The notes beneath the pieces were generated by a model. That model saw only the letters and a program-made list of their open reading frames with translations, had not been told where the DNA came from and made no database searches. Shown here one piece after another: positions 10,201-17,612 of a stretch of DNA of 64,000 nucleotides (within the stretch, counting starts at the first letter, position 1; each line of letters starts with the position of its first letter). This DNA comes from Pseudothioclava sp033100795 (GTDB lineage: Bacteria; Pseudomonadota; Alphaproteobacteria; Rhodobacterales; Rhodobacteraceae). Where the stretch lies: the NCBI RefSeq assembly GCF_033100795.1, contig NZ_JAWLVI010000001.1, forward strand, positions 992,001 to 1,056,000. The letters run 5' to 3'. Position numbers and translations under genes: made by a program.

Positions 10201-10641
10201 CTTTTTGATCGCGTCGAAATCGTCGCCCAGAACTTCGGTCGCAGGGATCACCGGCACATCGGCCTTGATCGCCACGCGGCGCGCCGAGGCCTTGTCGCCA
10301 AGCGCGCGCATGGTTTCCGCCTTGGGGCCGATGAAGGTGATGCCGTTCGCGGCACAGGCCTCGACGAAGTCCGGGTTCTCGGAGAGAAGGCCATAGCCCG
10401 GGTGGATCGCATCCGCCCCTGATTCCTTGGCCACGCGGATAATCTCGTCAATCGCGAGATAGGCACCCACCGGCGAAAGCCCTTCGCCGATCCGGTAGGC
10501 CTCGTCCGCCTTGAAGCGGTGCAAGCTCAGCTTGTCCTCTTCGGCATAGACGGCAACCGTCTTCTTGCCCATCTCGTTTGCTGCCCGCATCACGCGGATC
10601 GCGATCTCACCGCGGTTGGCGATCAGAATCTTATTGAACAT
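7207..10641 (-). CDS. pyc: Pyruvate carboxylase
   Basis: 1144 aa, full-length single-chain pyruvate carboxylase: pyruvate + HCO3- + ATP to oxaloacetate, the main anaplerotic step. Order: biotin carboxylase with ATP-grasp (1 to about 455; KILIANRGEIAIRVMRAANE at the start, KASWGGGGRGMR, EVNPRVQVEHTVTE); carboxyltransferase TIM barrel (from about 530; DTTMRDGHQSLLATRMR, FHTHDTSG); tetramerisation region; and C-terminal biotinyl domain with EAMKMETG, biotin Lys about 1110. The ATG at 10641 follows AAGGGAGGG, a strong ribosome site. It is monocistronic, with a terminator downstream and a 400-nt upstream region that carries TTTGCAAA-type motifs. Confidence 0.97.
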   Translation of the reverse strand: MFNKILIANRGEIAIRVMRAANEMGKKTVAVYAEEDKLSLHRFKADEAYRIGEGLSPVGAYLAIDEIIRVAKESGADAIHPGYGLLSENPDFVEACAANGITFIGPKAETMRALGDKASARRVAIKADVPVIPATEVLGDDFDAIKKEAAEIGYPLMLKASWGGGGRGMRPILSEDELVEKVREGRREAEAAFGNGEGYLEKMIIRARHVEVQLLGDTHGGLYHLFERDCSVQRRNQKVVERAPAPYLSAEQRAEVCALALKIGQAVGYQNAGTVEFLMDMESGAFYFIEVNPRVQVEHTVTEQVTGIDIVQSQIRIAEGATLAEATGVARQEDVTLSGHALQCRVTTEDPQNNFIPDYGRIAAYRSATGMGIRLDGGTAYAGGVITRYYDSLLVKVTAWAQTPDAAIHRMDRALREFRIRGVSTNIDFVINLLKHPTFLDMSYSTKFIDTTPDLFQFKKRRDRGTKILTYIADITVNGHPETAGRAKPHAEARAPKAPAAKGTVLPGTRNLLEEKGPQAVADWMKAQKKLLLTDTTMRDGHQSLLATRMRSIDMIKAAPAYASQLGDLFSVECWGGATFDVAYRFLQECPWQRLRDIRAAMPNVMTQMLLRASNGVGYTNYPDNVVQFFVRQAASSGVDVFRVFDSLNWVENMRVAMDAVVEAGKVCEGTICYTGDILDPNRAKYDLKYYVGMAKELEAAGAHVLGLKDMAGLLKPAAARVLVKALKEEVGLPIHFHTHDTSGIAGATVLAAADAGVDAVDAAMDAFSGGTSQPCLGSIVEALANTERDTGLDIGAIRRLSNYWEAVRGQYTAFESGLAAPASEVYLHEMPGGQFTNLKAQARSMGLEERWHEVAQSYADANQIFGDIVKVTPSSKVVGDMALMMVAQGITKAQVEDPKTEVAFPDSVIDMMRGNLGQPPGGFPAGIVKKVLKDEAPNTERPGKHLAAIDLEETRAKLSAELNGFSVDDEDLAGYLMYPKVFLDYMGRHRSYGPVRTLPTRMFFYGMEPGQQISAEIDPGKTLEIRFVAQGETDEAGDVKVFFELNGQPRAVRVPNRAVKANTKAQPKADQGNPNHIGAPMPGAVAAVTVSAGQKVNAGDMLLTIEAMKMETGIHADRAATVKAVHVTAGQQIDAKDLLIELE

Positions 10642-11044
10642 GTCGAGCCCTCCCTTCGAATGTCCGAGCGACGGAACCCTAGCGTTGCTGCAGTGCAGCG
10701 CAAGAGTGAAACTGCAAAATTAAGCAAATTTTCTTACCAATTCGAAGAAGTTTGCAAATCTTTCGCATCCGGCTACCGCCCGCAGGCATATTCTTGCGCG
10801 AAGATACGGGCGCGCGCCTCTGCCCATCGGGCGAAAAACGAACTCATCGCAGCCAGATTCGCCCTGCCCACCCTATCACAGGCACACCCCGCCCCCCGAA
10901 AAGCGGACACACCCTTTATAAAGCCCGCGCACGCGGGACCGACTGGCGCGGATCGCCCCGAGCAGATTTTTCCGCCCAACTACGATTTTTCCTCTTGCGG
11001 CCCCCCGCACGATCCCCTAAATCCGCCTCCACCGAACCGGTAGC
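10642..11044. other. Gene-free region upstream of pyc
   Basis: 403 nt without a supportable gene. The pyc-proximal half is AT-richer than its surroundings. It holds the palindrome GCTGCAGTGCAGC, two GCAAA units 11 nt apart (10714-10718, 10725-10729) and a perfect TTTGCAAA (10751-10758). The tRNA-proximal half is GC-rich and presumably contains the tRNA promoter. ORFs here have no ribosome site or codon bias. Confidence 0.6.
10751..10758. promoter_or_regulatory. TTTGCAAA operator-like motif upstream of pyc
   Basis: A perfect 8-bp palindrome TTTGCAAA about 110 bp upstream of the pyc start, followed 2 nt later by the imperfect copy TTTCGCA and preceded by GCAAA units at 10714 and 10725. RamB/ScfR-type regulators of acyl-CoA and C2/C3 carbon metabolism are known to bind TTTGCAAA half sites. 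Assignment to such a regulator is inference. Confidence 0.35.
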
Positions 11045-11119
11045 GCGGGCGTAGCTCAGGGGTAGAGCATTACCTTGCCAAGGTAAGGGTCGTGAGTTCG
11101 AATCTCATCGCCCGCTCCA
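11045..11119 (+). tRNA. tRNA-Gly (anticodon GCC), copy 1
   Basis: 75 nt including encoded CCA. The acceptor GCGGGCG pairs with CGCCCGC, the anticodon loop has GCC at 11077-11079, and the T arm carries GTTCGAATC. The next copy, 35 nt downstream, is identical over all 75 nt. Confidence 0.97.
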
Positions 11120-11154
11120 GTTCGGACCCAGGCCGCAAGGCCAAAGCTCAGGAT

Positions 11155-11229
11155 GCGGGCGTAGCTCAGGGGTAGAGCATTACCTTGCCAAGGTAAGGGT
11201 CGTGAGTTCGAATCTCATCGCCCGCTCCA
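11155..11229 (+). tRNA. tRNA-Gly (anticodon GCC), copy 2
   Basis: A second, identical copy of the 75-nt tRNA-Gly(GCC) gene with encoded CCA. The 35-nt spacer from copy 1 can form a small GGCCGCAAGGCC hairpin, and both are probably transcribed and processed together. A rho-independent terminator follows directly. Confidence 0.97.
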
Positions 11230-11232
11230 AAC

Positions 11233-11260
11233 AAAAACCCTCCCTTCGGGGAGGGTTTTG
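11233..11260 (+). terminator. Terminator of the tRNA-Gly pair
   Basis: CCCTCCC (11238-11244), loop TTCG, GGGAGGG, then TTTTGTCTTTT. A classic intrinsic terminator 4 nt after the second tRNA. Confidence 0.9.
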
Positions 11261-11361
11261 TCTTTTCCGGACAACAGCCCCGCGACAAAGCGGCCAGTGG
11301 CGCTTAACAAGAGCGCAACCGCAGCCTATAAGGCGCTGAACAGCAGTTGAAGGATACGCCC

Positions 11362-11949
11362 ATGCGGACCGCCTCGATCACGCGCAACACGGCCGAAACC
11401 AAAATCTCCGTCGAGATAAATCTCGATGGCACGGGGGCATACGACAACCAGACCGGGGTCGGCTTTTTCGACCACATGCTTGATCAGTTGTCGCGCCACT
11501 CGCTGATTGACATGACGGTGCGCGCGGATGGCGATCTGCATATCGACGATCACCACACCGTCGAGGATACCGGCATTGCCCTTGGGCAGGCGCTGGTTGC
11601 CGCGCTTGGCGACAAGAAAGGCATCCGCCGGTATGGCCACTTCGCGCTGGCGATGGATGACACGCAGGTGCAATCCGCGCTTGATTTGTCGGCGCGGCCC
11701 TTCCTTGTGTGGAACGTCGATTTCCCGACGCAGAAGATCGGCACCTTTGACACCGAGCTGGTGCGCGAGTTCTTTCAGGCGCTTTCCACGCATGGCGGCA
11801 TCACGCTGCACATCGACCGCATCCACGGGATCAACAGCCACCACATCGCCGAAGCCGCTTTCAAGGCGGTGGCCCGCGCGCTGCGCATGGCGGTCGAGGT
11901 GGACCCGCGCGTCGCCGACCAGCTGCCTTCGACCAAAGGCAAACTCTGA
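11362..11949 (+). CDS. hisB: Imidazoleglycerol-phosphate dehydratase
   Basis: 195 aa, the single-function form typical of alphaproteobacteria. It dehydrates imidazole glycerol phosphate to imidazole acetol phosphate, step 7 of histidine synthesis. The Mn-binding motifs are visible: GFFDHMLDQLSRHS, DDHHTVEDTGIALGQAL, and near the C-terminus HGINSHHIAEAAFKA. The ATG at 11362 is preferred because GAAGGA lies 7 nt upstream; a TTG at 11347 is in frame but overlaps this ribosome site. hisH follows 36 nt later. Confidence 0.97.
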   Translation: MRTASITRNTAETKISVEINLDGTGAYDNQTGVGFFDHMLDQLSRHSLIDMTVRADGDLHIDDHHTVEDTGIALGQALVAALGDKKGIRRYGHFALAMDDTQVQSALDLSARPFLVWNVDFPTQKIGTFDTELVREFFQALSTHGGITLHIDRIHGINSHHIAEAAFKAVARALRMAVEVDPRVADQLPSTKGKL

Positions 11950-11985
11950 TAGCTGCGCACGCGGCCCCCTGACCGGACGAAGAAT

Positions 11986-12627
11986 ATGTCACTGACCGCA
12001 CTTGTCGACTATGACTCGGGCAATCTCCACTCGGCGCAAAAGGCGTTCGAGCGTATGGCGCATGAGGCGGGCCACGGCACGATTGTCGTGACCGCCGAAC
12101 CCGATGTCGTGGCCAAGGCCGACCGCATTGTCCTGCCGGGCGACGGGGCCTATCCGTCGTGCAAGGCCGCGCTGTTGCGCTTTGATGGCCTGTTCGAGGC
12201 GATCGAGGACGCGGTGACGACCCGCGCTGTGCCCTTTATGGGCATCTGTATCGGTATGCAGATGATGGCGACGCGCGGGCTTGAGTTCGAGCCGACCGAG
12301 GGTTTTGGCTGGATCCCTGGCGAGGTGGTCAAGATCGACCCCGCCGACGCCTCTCTGAAAGTGCCGCATATGGGCTGGAACGATCTGGTGATCGACAATG
12401 CGCACCCGGTTCTGGAGGGCGTCACAACGGGCGATCACGCCTATTTCGTGCACTCCTATCACTTCAAGGTCGCTAATCCGGCTCATCTTCTGGCGCATGT
12501 CGATTACGCCGGACCGATCACCGCGATTGTCGGGCGGGACAATATGGTCGGCACACAGTTCCACCCCGAAAAGAGTCAGGCCACCGGCCTTCGGATCATC
12601 TCGAACTTCCTGAACTGGACGCCCTGA
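11986..12627 (+). CDS. hisH: Imidazole glycerol phosphate synthase, glutaminase subunit
   Basis: 213 aa class I glutamine amidotransferase. It hydrolyses glutamine and channels ammonia to HisF for formation of IGP and AICAR. The catalytic triad is present: the nucleophile Cys88 in GICIGMQ, and His and Glu in TQFHPEKSQ near the C-terminus. It opens with TALVDYDSGNLHSAQKAFER. It is co-directional with hisB; its partner hisF lies 1.4 kb further on, beyond a DUF2147 gene on the other strand and hisA. Confidence 0.97.
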   Translation: MSLTALVDYDSGNLHSAQKAFERMAHEAGHGTIVVTAEPDVVAKADRIVLPGDGAYPSCKAALLRFDGLFEAIEDAVTTRAVPFMGICIGMQMMATRGLEFEPTEGFGWIPGEVVKIDPADASLKVPHMGWNDLVIDNAHPVLEGVTTGDHAYFVHSYHFKVANPAHLLAHVDYAGPITAIVGRDNMVGTQFHPEKSQATGLRIISNFLNWTP

Positions 12628-12642
12628 GCCAGAAACGGTAAA

Positions 12643-12666
12643 GGCCGCCCCCTTTCAGGGACGGCC
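12643..12666. terminator. Hairpin between hisH and the convergent DUF2147 gene
   Basis: GGCCGCCCC (12643-12651) can pair with GGGACGGCC (12658-12666) with one mismatch. There is no clear T run, so termination is only probable. It lies between two convergent stops. Confidence 0.45.
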
Positions 12667-12693
12667 CGGCGCAAGCCTGCCCCGCCTGCATTC

Positions 12694-13077
12694 CTATTTG
12701 ATCTTGGTCCAGTTCTGCTTGGCGCAGAACAGCCCGCCAGCCACACAGCCCGCCAGTTTCATCGCATTGCCGTTCAGGGTGATTTTCCCCAGATAGGTCT
12801 TGCCGTTCGAGGGGCGGAACACCTGCCCCTTGTATTTACCATCCCCCTGCGCGGCCATGTCGATCACGATCATCTTGCCAACATTGGGCGAGTCGTAATG
12901 CTTGCCGCCCTGAAAGCTCTCGATGATCTTGCCGCAAAAATTCGGACCGCAGGGCACGATTTTCACATGCGCATAGGCACCGTCATCCTCTTGCGTCTGC
13001 CACATTCCCTCAATCGGGTCAGCCATCGCAGCGCCTGCCACAACCGCGAACAGGGCAGCAAAAATACTTGTCTTCAT
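12694..13077 (-). CDS. Exported DUF2147-family protein
   Basis: 127 aa from the ATG at 13077, which follows AGGAGAAT; the longer reading from 13119 has no ribosome site. The signal peptide is MKTSIFAALFAVVAGAAMA/DP. The mature part shows the DUF2147 pattern: GMWQTQEDDGAYAHVKIVPC, FCGKIIE, YLGKITLNG and a C-terminal GCVAGGLFCAKQNWTKI. The Cys pairs could form disulfides in the periplasm. DUF2147 proteins are small beta-rich, lipocalin-like proteins of unknown role. It lies antisense between hisH and hisA, so it splits the his genes into two transcription units or is embedded opposite a read-through transcript. Confidence 0.85.
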   Translation of the reverse strand: MKTSIFAALFAVVAGAAMADPIEGMWQTQEDDGAYAHVKIVPCGPNFCGKIIESFQGGKHYDSPNVGKMIVIDMAAQGDGKYKGQVFRPSNGKTYLGKITLNGNAMKLAGCVAGGLFCAKQNWTKIK

Positions 13078-13227
13078 GGGATATTCTCCTCCTACTCCCT
13101 GCGGGTCATAAGGGCACATGAACTGATTCTGGTTAAGACTAACCTCACGTCATGGCGTTTTCCTTGCCCTGCCTTCGTGCGCGCGGCATAAGGCGGCCAA
13201 CATGACAGCCTTCCGGAGTGACAAGCG

Positions 13228-13947
13228 ATGATCCTCTACCCCGCGATCGACCTGAAAGACGGGCAGTGCGTGCGCCTTTTGCACGGCGAAATGGACAAGG
13301 CGACCGTCTTTGGTGACGACCCCGCCGCGCAGGCCGCAAAATTCGAGGCCGCAGGCTGCGAATGGGTCCATCTGGTCGACCTGAACGGCGCCTTTGCGGG
13401 CGAGCCGGTGAATGCCGCGGCCGTCGAGGCAATCCTCGCGCGCATCAAGGTGCCTGCGCAGCTTGGTGGCGGCATCCGCAACATGGACACGATCGAGCGC
13501 TGGATCTCGAAGGGTCTGTCGCGGGTCATTCTTGGCACCGTGGCCGTTGAAAACCCCGATCTCGTGCGCGAGGCCGCGCGCGAATTCCCCGGCAAGGTCG
13601 CCGTCGGCATCGACGCGCGCGGCGGGCGTGTGGCGACCAAAGGCTGGGCCGAGGAAACCGATGTCCTTGTCACCGACCTCGCGAAATCCTTTGAAGACGC
13701 GGGCGTCAGCGCGATTATCTACACCGACATCATGCGCGATGGTGCAATGACCGGCCCGAATATCGAGGCGACCGAGGCTTTGGCCCGCGCGGTCGAAATT
13801 CCGGTGATTGCCTCGGGCGGGGTGTCCTCGCTGCCCGACCTGATCGCCTTGCGCGACACCGGCGTGATTTCGGGCGCGATTTCGGGCCGCGCGATTTATG
13901 ATGGCGCGCTGGACCTGCAAGCGGCTCTGGCGGCGCTTGGCTCCTGA
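13228..13947 (+). CDS. hisA: Phosphoribosylformimino-5-aminoimidazole carboxamide ribotide isomerase
   Basis: 239 aa (beta/alpha)8 barrel that isomerises ProFAR to PRFAR, step 4 of histidine synthesis. It starts MILYPAIDLKDGQCVRLLHG with the catalytic Asp8. Half-barrel phosphate sites are seen in the first half (LGGGIRNM) and the second (VIASGGVSSLPDL); the second acid is in IIYTDIMRDG. It is followed by hisF after 54 nt in the same direction. Full length and intact. Confidence 0.97.
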   Translation: MILYPAIDLKDGQCVRLLHGEMDKATVFGDDPAAQAAKFEAAGCEWVHLVDLNGAFAGEPVNAAAVEAILARIKVPAQLGGGIRNMDTIERWISKGLSRVILGTVAVENPDLVREAAREFPGKVAVGIDARGGRVATKGWAEETDVLVTDLAKSFEDAGVSAIIYTDIMRDGAMTGPNIEATEALARAVEIPVIASGGVSSLPDLIALRDTGVISGAISGRAIYDGALDLQAALAALGS

Positions 13948-14001
13948 GCCTTTGCCAACCCGCCCGCGCAGTAGTATCTAGGCCCAAAGGAGCCGCGCCC
14001 C

Positions 14002-14760
14002 ATGCTGAAAACCCGGATCATCCCCTGCCTCGATGTTGCCGACGGGCGCGTCGTGAAAGGCGTGAACTTCGTCAATCTGATCGACGCGGGCGATCCGGTC
14101 GAGGCGGCCAAGGCCTATGATGCGGCGGGCGCGGACGAGCTGTGCTTTCTCGACATCCACGCGACGCATGAAAACCGCGGCACGATGTTCGATCTGGTGT
14201 CGCGCACGGCCGAGCAATGCTTCATGCCGCTGACCGTTGGGGGCGGCGTGCGCACCCATCAGGACGTGCGCGCGCTGTTGCTGGCGGGCGCCGACAAGGT
14301 CTCGTTCAACTCGGCTGCCGTGGCCAACCCCGATGTGATTGCCGAGGCCGCCGACCGCTTCGGCAGCCAGTGCATCGTCTGCGCCATCGACGCGAAAACC
14401 GTCGAGCCGGGCCGTTGGGAGATTTTCACCCACGGCGGGCGCAAGCCGACGGGCATCGACGCGGTCGAGTTTGCCCGCACGGTCGTCGCCAAAGGCGCGG
14501 GCGAGATTTTGCTGACCTCGATGGACCGCGATGGCACCCGCGCGGGCTTCAACCTGCCGCTGACGCGCGCGATTGCGGATGCGGTGGATGTGCCGGTGAT
14601 CGCCTCGGGCGGCGTTGGCACGCTGGACCACCTCGTCGCCGGCGTGACCGAGGGCCACGCAAGCGCGGTTCTGGCCGCATCCATCTTCCATTTCGGCGAA
14701 TTCACGATCCGCGAGGCCAAGGAATACATGGCCGCCGCGGGCATTCCGGTAAGGCTTTGA
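14002..14760 (+). CDS. hisF: Imidazole glycerol phosphate synthase, cyclase subunit
   Basis: 252 aa (beta/alpha)8 barrel that closes the imidazole ring using ammonia from HisH. Catalytic Asp11 is in IIPCLDVADGRVVKG and the second catalytic Asp is in CAIDAKTVEPG (about residue 130). Phosphate loops LTVGGGVRTHQDV and VIASGGVGTLDHL are present. The ATG at 14002 follows AAAGGAG. The hisE start is 1 nt after this stop, so the two are translationally coupled. Confidence 0.97.
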   Translation: MLKTRIIPCLDVADGRVVKGVNFVNLIDAGDPVEAAKAYDAAGADELCFLDIHATHENRGTMFDLVSRTAEQCFMPLTVGGGVRTHQDVRALLLAGADKVSFNSAAVANPDVIAEAADRFGSQCIVCAIDAKTVEPGRWEIFTHGGRKPTGIDAVEFARTVVAKGAGEILLTSMDRDGTRAGFNLPLTRAIADAVDVPVIASGGVGTLDHLVAGVTEGHASAVLAASIFHFGEFTIREAKEYMAAAGIPVRL

Positions 14761-14761
14761 C

Positions 14762-15073
14762 ATGACCGTTCTCGACAAACTGGCCGCAACCATCGAAGCG
14801 CGCAAATCCGCCGATCCCGATAGCTCGTGGACGGCGAAACTCCTGGCCAAAGGCCCGGAAAAATGCGCCGAGAAATTCGGGGAAGAGGCGATCGAGGCGA
14901 TCATCGCCGCCGCCAAGAACGACCGTGAGAACCTGACCTACGAGGCGGCGGATGTGATTTATCACCTGCTGGTGATGCTGGCCGCGCGCGATGTGCCTCT
15001 GGCCGATGTTCTGGCCGAGCTGGAACGGCGCGAGGGCACCTCGGGCATAGCGGAAAAAGCCTCGCGCGGCTGA
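14762..15073 (+). CDS. hisE: Phosphoribosyl-ATP pyrophosphatase
   Basis: 103 aa all-alpha MazG-type NTP pyrophosphatase that converts PR-ATP to PR-AMP, step 2 of histidine synthesis. The metal-binding signature is seen: DSSWTAKLLAKGPEKCAEKF, EEAIEAIIAA, and YEAADVIYHLLVML. It is separate from HisI, as in most alphaproteobacteria; no hisI is in the window. It starts 1 nt after the hisF stop. Confidence 0.96.
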   Translation: MTVLDKLAATIEARKSADPDSSWTAKLLAKGPEKCAEKFGEEAIEAIIAAAKNDRENLTYEAADVIYHLLVMLAARDVPLADVLAELERREGTSGIAEKASRG

Positions 15074-15128
15074 CCTTGCCATCACCTCCGGTTCCGGCCA
15101 AGCTGGCGCAAACCGCTAGGAGGAACCG

Positions 15129-15425
15129 ATGCCCAAAGGTTACTGGATTGGCCACGTCACCGTTGACGACCCGCACGCCTACGAGGCCTACCGCGCCGCC
15201 AATGCCGCAGCTTTCGCCAAATATGGCGCGCGGTTCCTTGTGCGGGGCGGGCCGCAAGAGGTGGTCGAGGGCGATCTGCGCCCGCGCGCGGTCGTGATCG
15301 AGTTCCCGACCATCGAAGCCGCGCGCGAATGTTACACCAGCCCCGAATATCAGGCCGCGATGGCGCTGCGCACGCCGGTCTCTCAGGCCGACATCTGCAT
15401 CGTCGAAGGCTACACGCCAGAGTGA
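15129..15425 (+). CDS. DUF1330 family protein
   Basis: 98 aa. The sequence fits the DUF1330 (dimeric ferredoxin-like alpha/beta barrel) family: MPKGYWIGHVTVDDPHAYEA, FLVRGGPQEVVEGDLRPRAV, and VIEFPTIEAARECYTSPEYQ. The start follows AGGAGGA at 15118-15124, a strong ribosome site. Members are cytoplasmic dimers of unknown function. It sits 55 nt after hisE and may be co-transcribed, but nothing ties it to histidine synthesis. Confidence 0.9.
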   Translation: MPKGYWIGHVTVDDPHAYEAYRAANAAAFAKYGARFLVRGGPQEVVEGDLRPRAVVIEFPTIEAARECYTSPEYQAAMALRTPVSQADICIVEGYTPE

Positions 15426-15460
15426 CTTGCCGCCCTCTTCCCTGCCCCTATGATTAGCCC

Positions 15461-15904
15461 ATGTTCAAATCGCTTCTTTCCCTGCTGACGGCCCCGCACC
15501 CTGCCCCCGTTTCCGCGCCCGATGCCGAACTGGCACTTGCGGCTCTTCTGGTGCGGCTGGCGCGTGCGGATGATGACTATGACGCGGGCGAGAAGCTGCG
15601 GATCGAACATGTTCTGGCCACGCGCCGGGGGCTTAGCCACGACGAGGCCCGCGCGCGGCGCATCGAGGCCGAGGCGATCGAGGCCGAAGCCCCCGATACC
15701 GTGCGCTTTACCCGCGCGCTGAAGGACAAGATCGCCTACGAGGACCGCATCGGCGTGATCGAGGCGATGTGGGAGGTCGCCCTTGCCGACGACGAACGCG
15801 CCGCCCCCGAGGATGCGCTGATCCGGCTGGCCTCAAACCTGCTGGGGGTGAACGACCGCGATTCGGCTCTGGCACGCCAGCGGGTTCTCGCGGAACGCGA
15901 CTAA
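15461..15904 (+). CDS. TerB-like (tellurite-resistance B family) protein
   Basis: 147 aa, alpha-helical and acidic. It shows the TerB/DjlA-N type pattern: ALAALLVRLARADDDYDAGE, then paired helices with DKIAYEDRIGVIEAMWEVAL and a final ALIRLASNLLGVNDRDSALA, where acid-rich turns may bind divalent metal. Despite the name, stand-alone members have no proven link to tellurite. It follows the DUF1330 gene by 35 nt. A weak hairpin with a T run (about 15914-15938) may end the transcript. Confidence 0.85.
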   Translation: MFKSLLSLLTAPHPAPVSAPDAELALAALLVRLARADDDYDAGEKLRIEHVLATRRGLSHDEARARRIEAEAIEAEAPDTVRFTRALKDKIAYEDRIGVIEAMWEVALADDERAAPEDALIRLASNLLGVNDRDSALARQRVLAERD

Positions 15905-16042
15905 GCGCCCTCAAAAGGCAGGCTCAGGGCTGTCTTTTTGTCGCTTCCCTTGCGTCAATCGTCATCGGGACGTTGCATTCCCCCCCGGTTTCGAGCCAGA
16001 CTGACCAACCGGACAATTCCCGGCGTCTATTTCGGAGAAAGC

Positions 16043-16819
16043 GTGAGCACCTCGACCCCAGTCATCGAAATCCGCGACCTGCACAAGAGTTACGGCGATC
16101 TGGAGGTGCTCAAGGGCGTCTCGATCCGGGCCGAGCGCGGGCATGTCATCTCGCTTATCGGCTCGTCCGGCTCTGGCAAATCCACGCTTTTGCGCTGCTG
16201 CAACCTGCTTGAGGACAGCCAGCAAGGCGAGGTGATCTTTGACGGCGAACCGGTGCAATGGAAGGGCGCAGGCCATTCCCGCCGCCCCGCCGACCGCGCG
16301 CAGGTCACGCGGTTTCGCACCAATCTGTCGATGGTGTTCCAGCAGTTCAACCTCTGGGCCCATATGACGATCTTGCAAAACGTGATGGAGGCGCCTGTCA
16401 CCGTTCTGGGTCGCGATCCGAAAGAGGTGGCGCCGCTTGCCCGCAAGCTGCTGGAAAAGGTCGGCATTGGCGACAAATGCGACGCCTGGCCCGCACAGCT
16501 TTCGGGCGGCCAGCAGCAGCGCGCCGCGATTGCGCGGGCGCTGTGCATGGAGCCGCGCGCGCTTTTGTTCGACGAGCCGACTTCGGCTCTGGACCCCGAG
16601 CTTCAGCAAGAGGTGGTCAAGGTCATCAAGGACCTCGCCGCCGAGCACCGCACGATGATTATCGTGACCCATGACATGCGCCTTGCGGCCGATGTGTCGG
16701 ATCACGTCGTGTTTCTGCATCAGGGCCGGATCGAAGAGGAAGGCCCGCCGGACGCCCTTTTCGGCGCTCCGAAATCGGAACGCCTGCAACAATTCCTGTC
16801 GGCCACGATGCCGGCTTGA
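16043..16819 (+). CDS. Polar amino acid/amine ABC transporter, ATP-binding protein
   Basis: 258 aa from the GTG at 16043 (CGGAGAAA just upstream); the in-frame ATG at 15938 would add a non-homologous leader. Walker A GSSGSGKST is about residue 40, signature LSGGQQQRAAIARAL about 152, Walker B ALLFDEPTSALDP, and H-loop VTHDMR. The class is HisP/GlnQ-like. It is the first gene of a five-gene unit: ATPase, binding protein, two permeases, then a glutamine-synthetase-like ligase. Confidence 0.95.
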   Translation: MSTSTPVIEIRDLHKSYGDLEVLKGVSIRAERGHVISLIGSSGSGKSTLLRCCNLLEDSQQGEVIFDGEPVQWKGAGHSRRPADRAQVTRFRTNLSMVFQQFNLWAHMTILQNVMEAPVTVLGRDPKEVAPLARKLLEKVGIGDKCDAWPAQLSGGQQQRAAIARALCMEPRALLFDEPTSALDPELQQEVVKVIKDLAAEHRTMIIVTHDMRLAADVSDHVVFLHQGRIEEEGPPDALFGAPKSERLQQFLSATMPA

Positions 16820-16855
16820 ACCTGAAGAACCCAACCAACAACAGGGGATAACAAG

Positions 16856-17569
16856 ATGAAACAACTGATCCTGAGCGCCGCCGCACTGGCGCTGACCTCC
16901 GGTTTCGCACTGGCTGACACTGTGCGCATGGGCACCGAGGGCGCCTACCCTCCCTACAACTTCATCGACGACAACGGTCAGGTTGCCGGTTTCGAGCGCA
17001 TTGTGGGTGACGAGCTGTGCAAGCGCGCCGAACTCACCTGCGAGTGGGTCACGAACGAGTGGGATTCGATCATCCCGAACCTCGTCTCGGGCAACTATGA
17101 CACCATCATTGCCGCGATGAGCATCAACGACGAGCGTCGCCAGAGCATCGACTTCACCACCCCCTATTTCCCGCCGGCGGCTTCGGCCTATCTGGCGATG
17201 GGCGCGGATGTGGCAGATGGCGCGGTGATCGCGGCGCAAACCGGCACGATCCAGGCTGACCACGTTGCGCAATCGGGCGGCACGCTTGTCGAGTTCGCCA
17301 CCATCGACGACGCCGTTGCTGCCGCCAAGAACGGCGAAGCGGATGCCGTCTTCGGTGACAAGGAAGTGCTGCGTCCCTTCGCGGATGGCCAAGGCCTTGT
17401 CTGGGCTGGCGAAGAGGTCTTCCTTGACGAAGGTATCGGCATCGGCGTTCGCAAATCCGACACCGAGCTGAAAGAAAAGCTGAACGCTGCAATCGACTCG
17501 ATGAAGGCTGACGGCTCGCTGAACGCCCTTCTGACCGAATACTTCGGCGCCGAAGCGACCACGTTCTAA
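16856..17569 (+). CDS. Periplasmic binding protein of the amino acid/amine ABC transporter (SBP_bac_3)
   Basis: 237 aa with signal peptide MKQLILSAAALALTSGFALA/D. The mature part opens TVRMGTEGAYPPYNFIDDNG, the usual SBP family 3 pattern for Lys/Arg/ornithine/His or opine binders. The block FTTPYFPPAASAYLAMG follows and the C-terminal lobe ends LNALLTEYFG. A perfect 8-bp hairpin (17577-17603) directly follows the stop. The ligand is not defined by sequence; the linked ligase gene suggests an amine or a diamino compound. Confidence 0.93.
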   Translation: MKQLILSAAALALTSGFALADTVRMGTEGAYPPYNFIDDNGQVAGFERIVGDELCKRAELTCEWVTNEWDSIIPNLVSGNYDTIIAAMSINDERRQSIDFTTPYFPPAASAYLAMGADVADGAVIAAQTGTIQADHVAQSGGTLVEFATIDDAVAAAKNGEADAVFGDKEVLRPFADGQGLVWAGEEVFLDEGIGIGVRKSDTELKEKLNAAIDSMKADGSLNALLTEYFGAEATTF

Positions 17570-17576
17570 GATATGA

Positions 17577-17603
17577 CGGGCGGGTGCCAGTGGTGCCCGC
17601 CCG
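17577..17603 (+). terminator. Intercistronic hairpin after the binding-protein gene
   Basis: CGGGCGGG (17577-17584) / CCCGCCCG (17596-17603) with an 11-nt loop and only a short T run after it. It is placed between binding-protein and permease genes, so more likely a 3' mRNA stabiliser or partial terminator than a full stop. Confidence 0.6.
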
Positions 17604-17612
17604 CTTTGACCG

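Noticed and set aside
7261..10422. 1053-codon open frame on the + strand opposite pyc
   Set aside because: Antisense shadow; the composition is His/Arg/Asp-rich as expected from the complement of GC-biased codons, while pyc is complete on the other strand.
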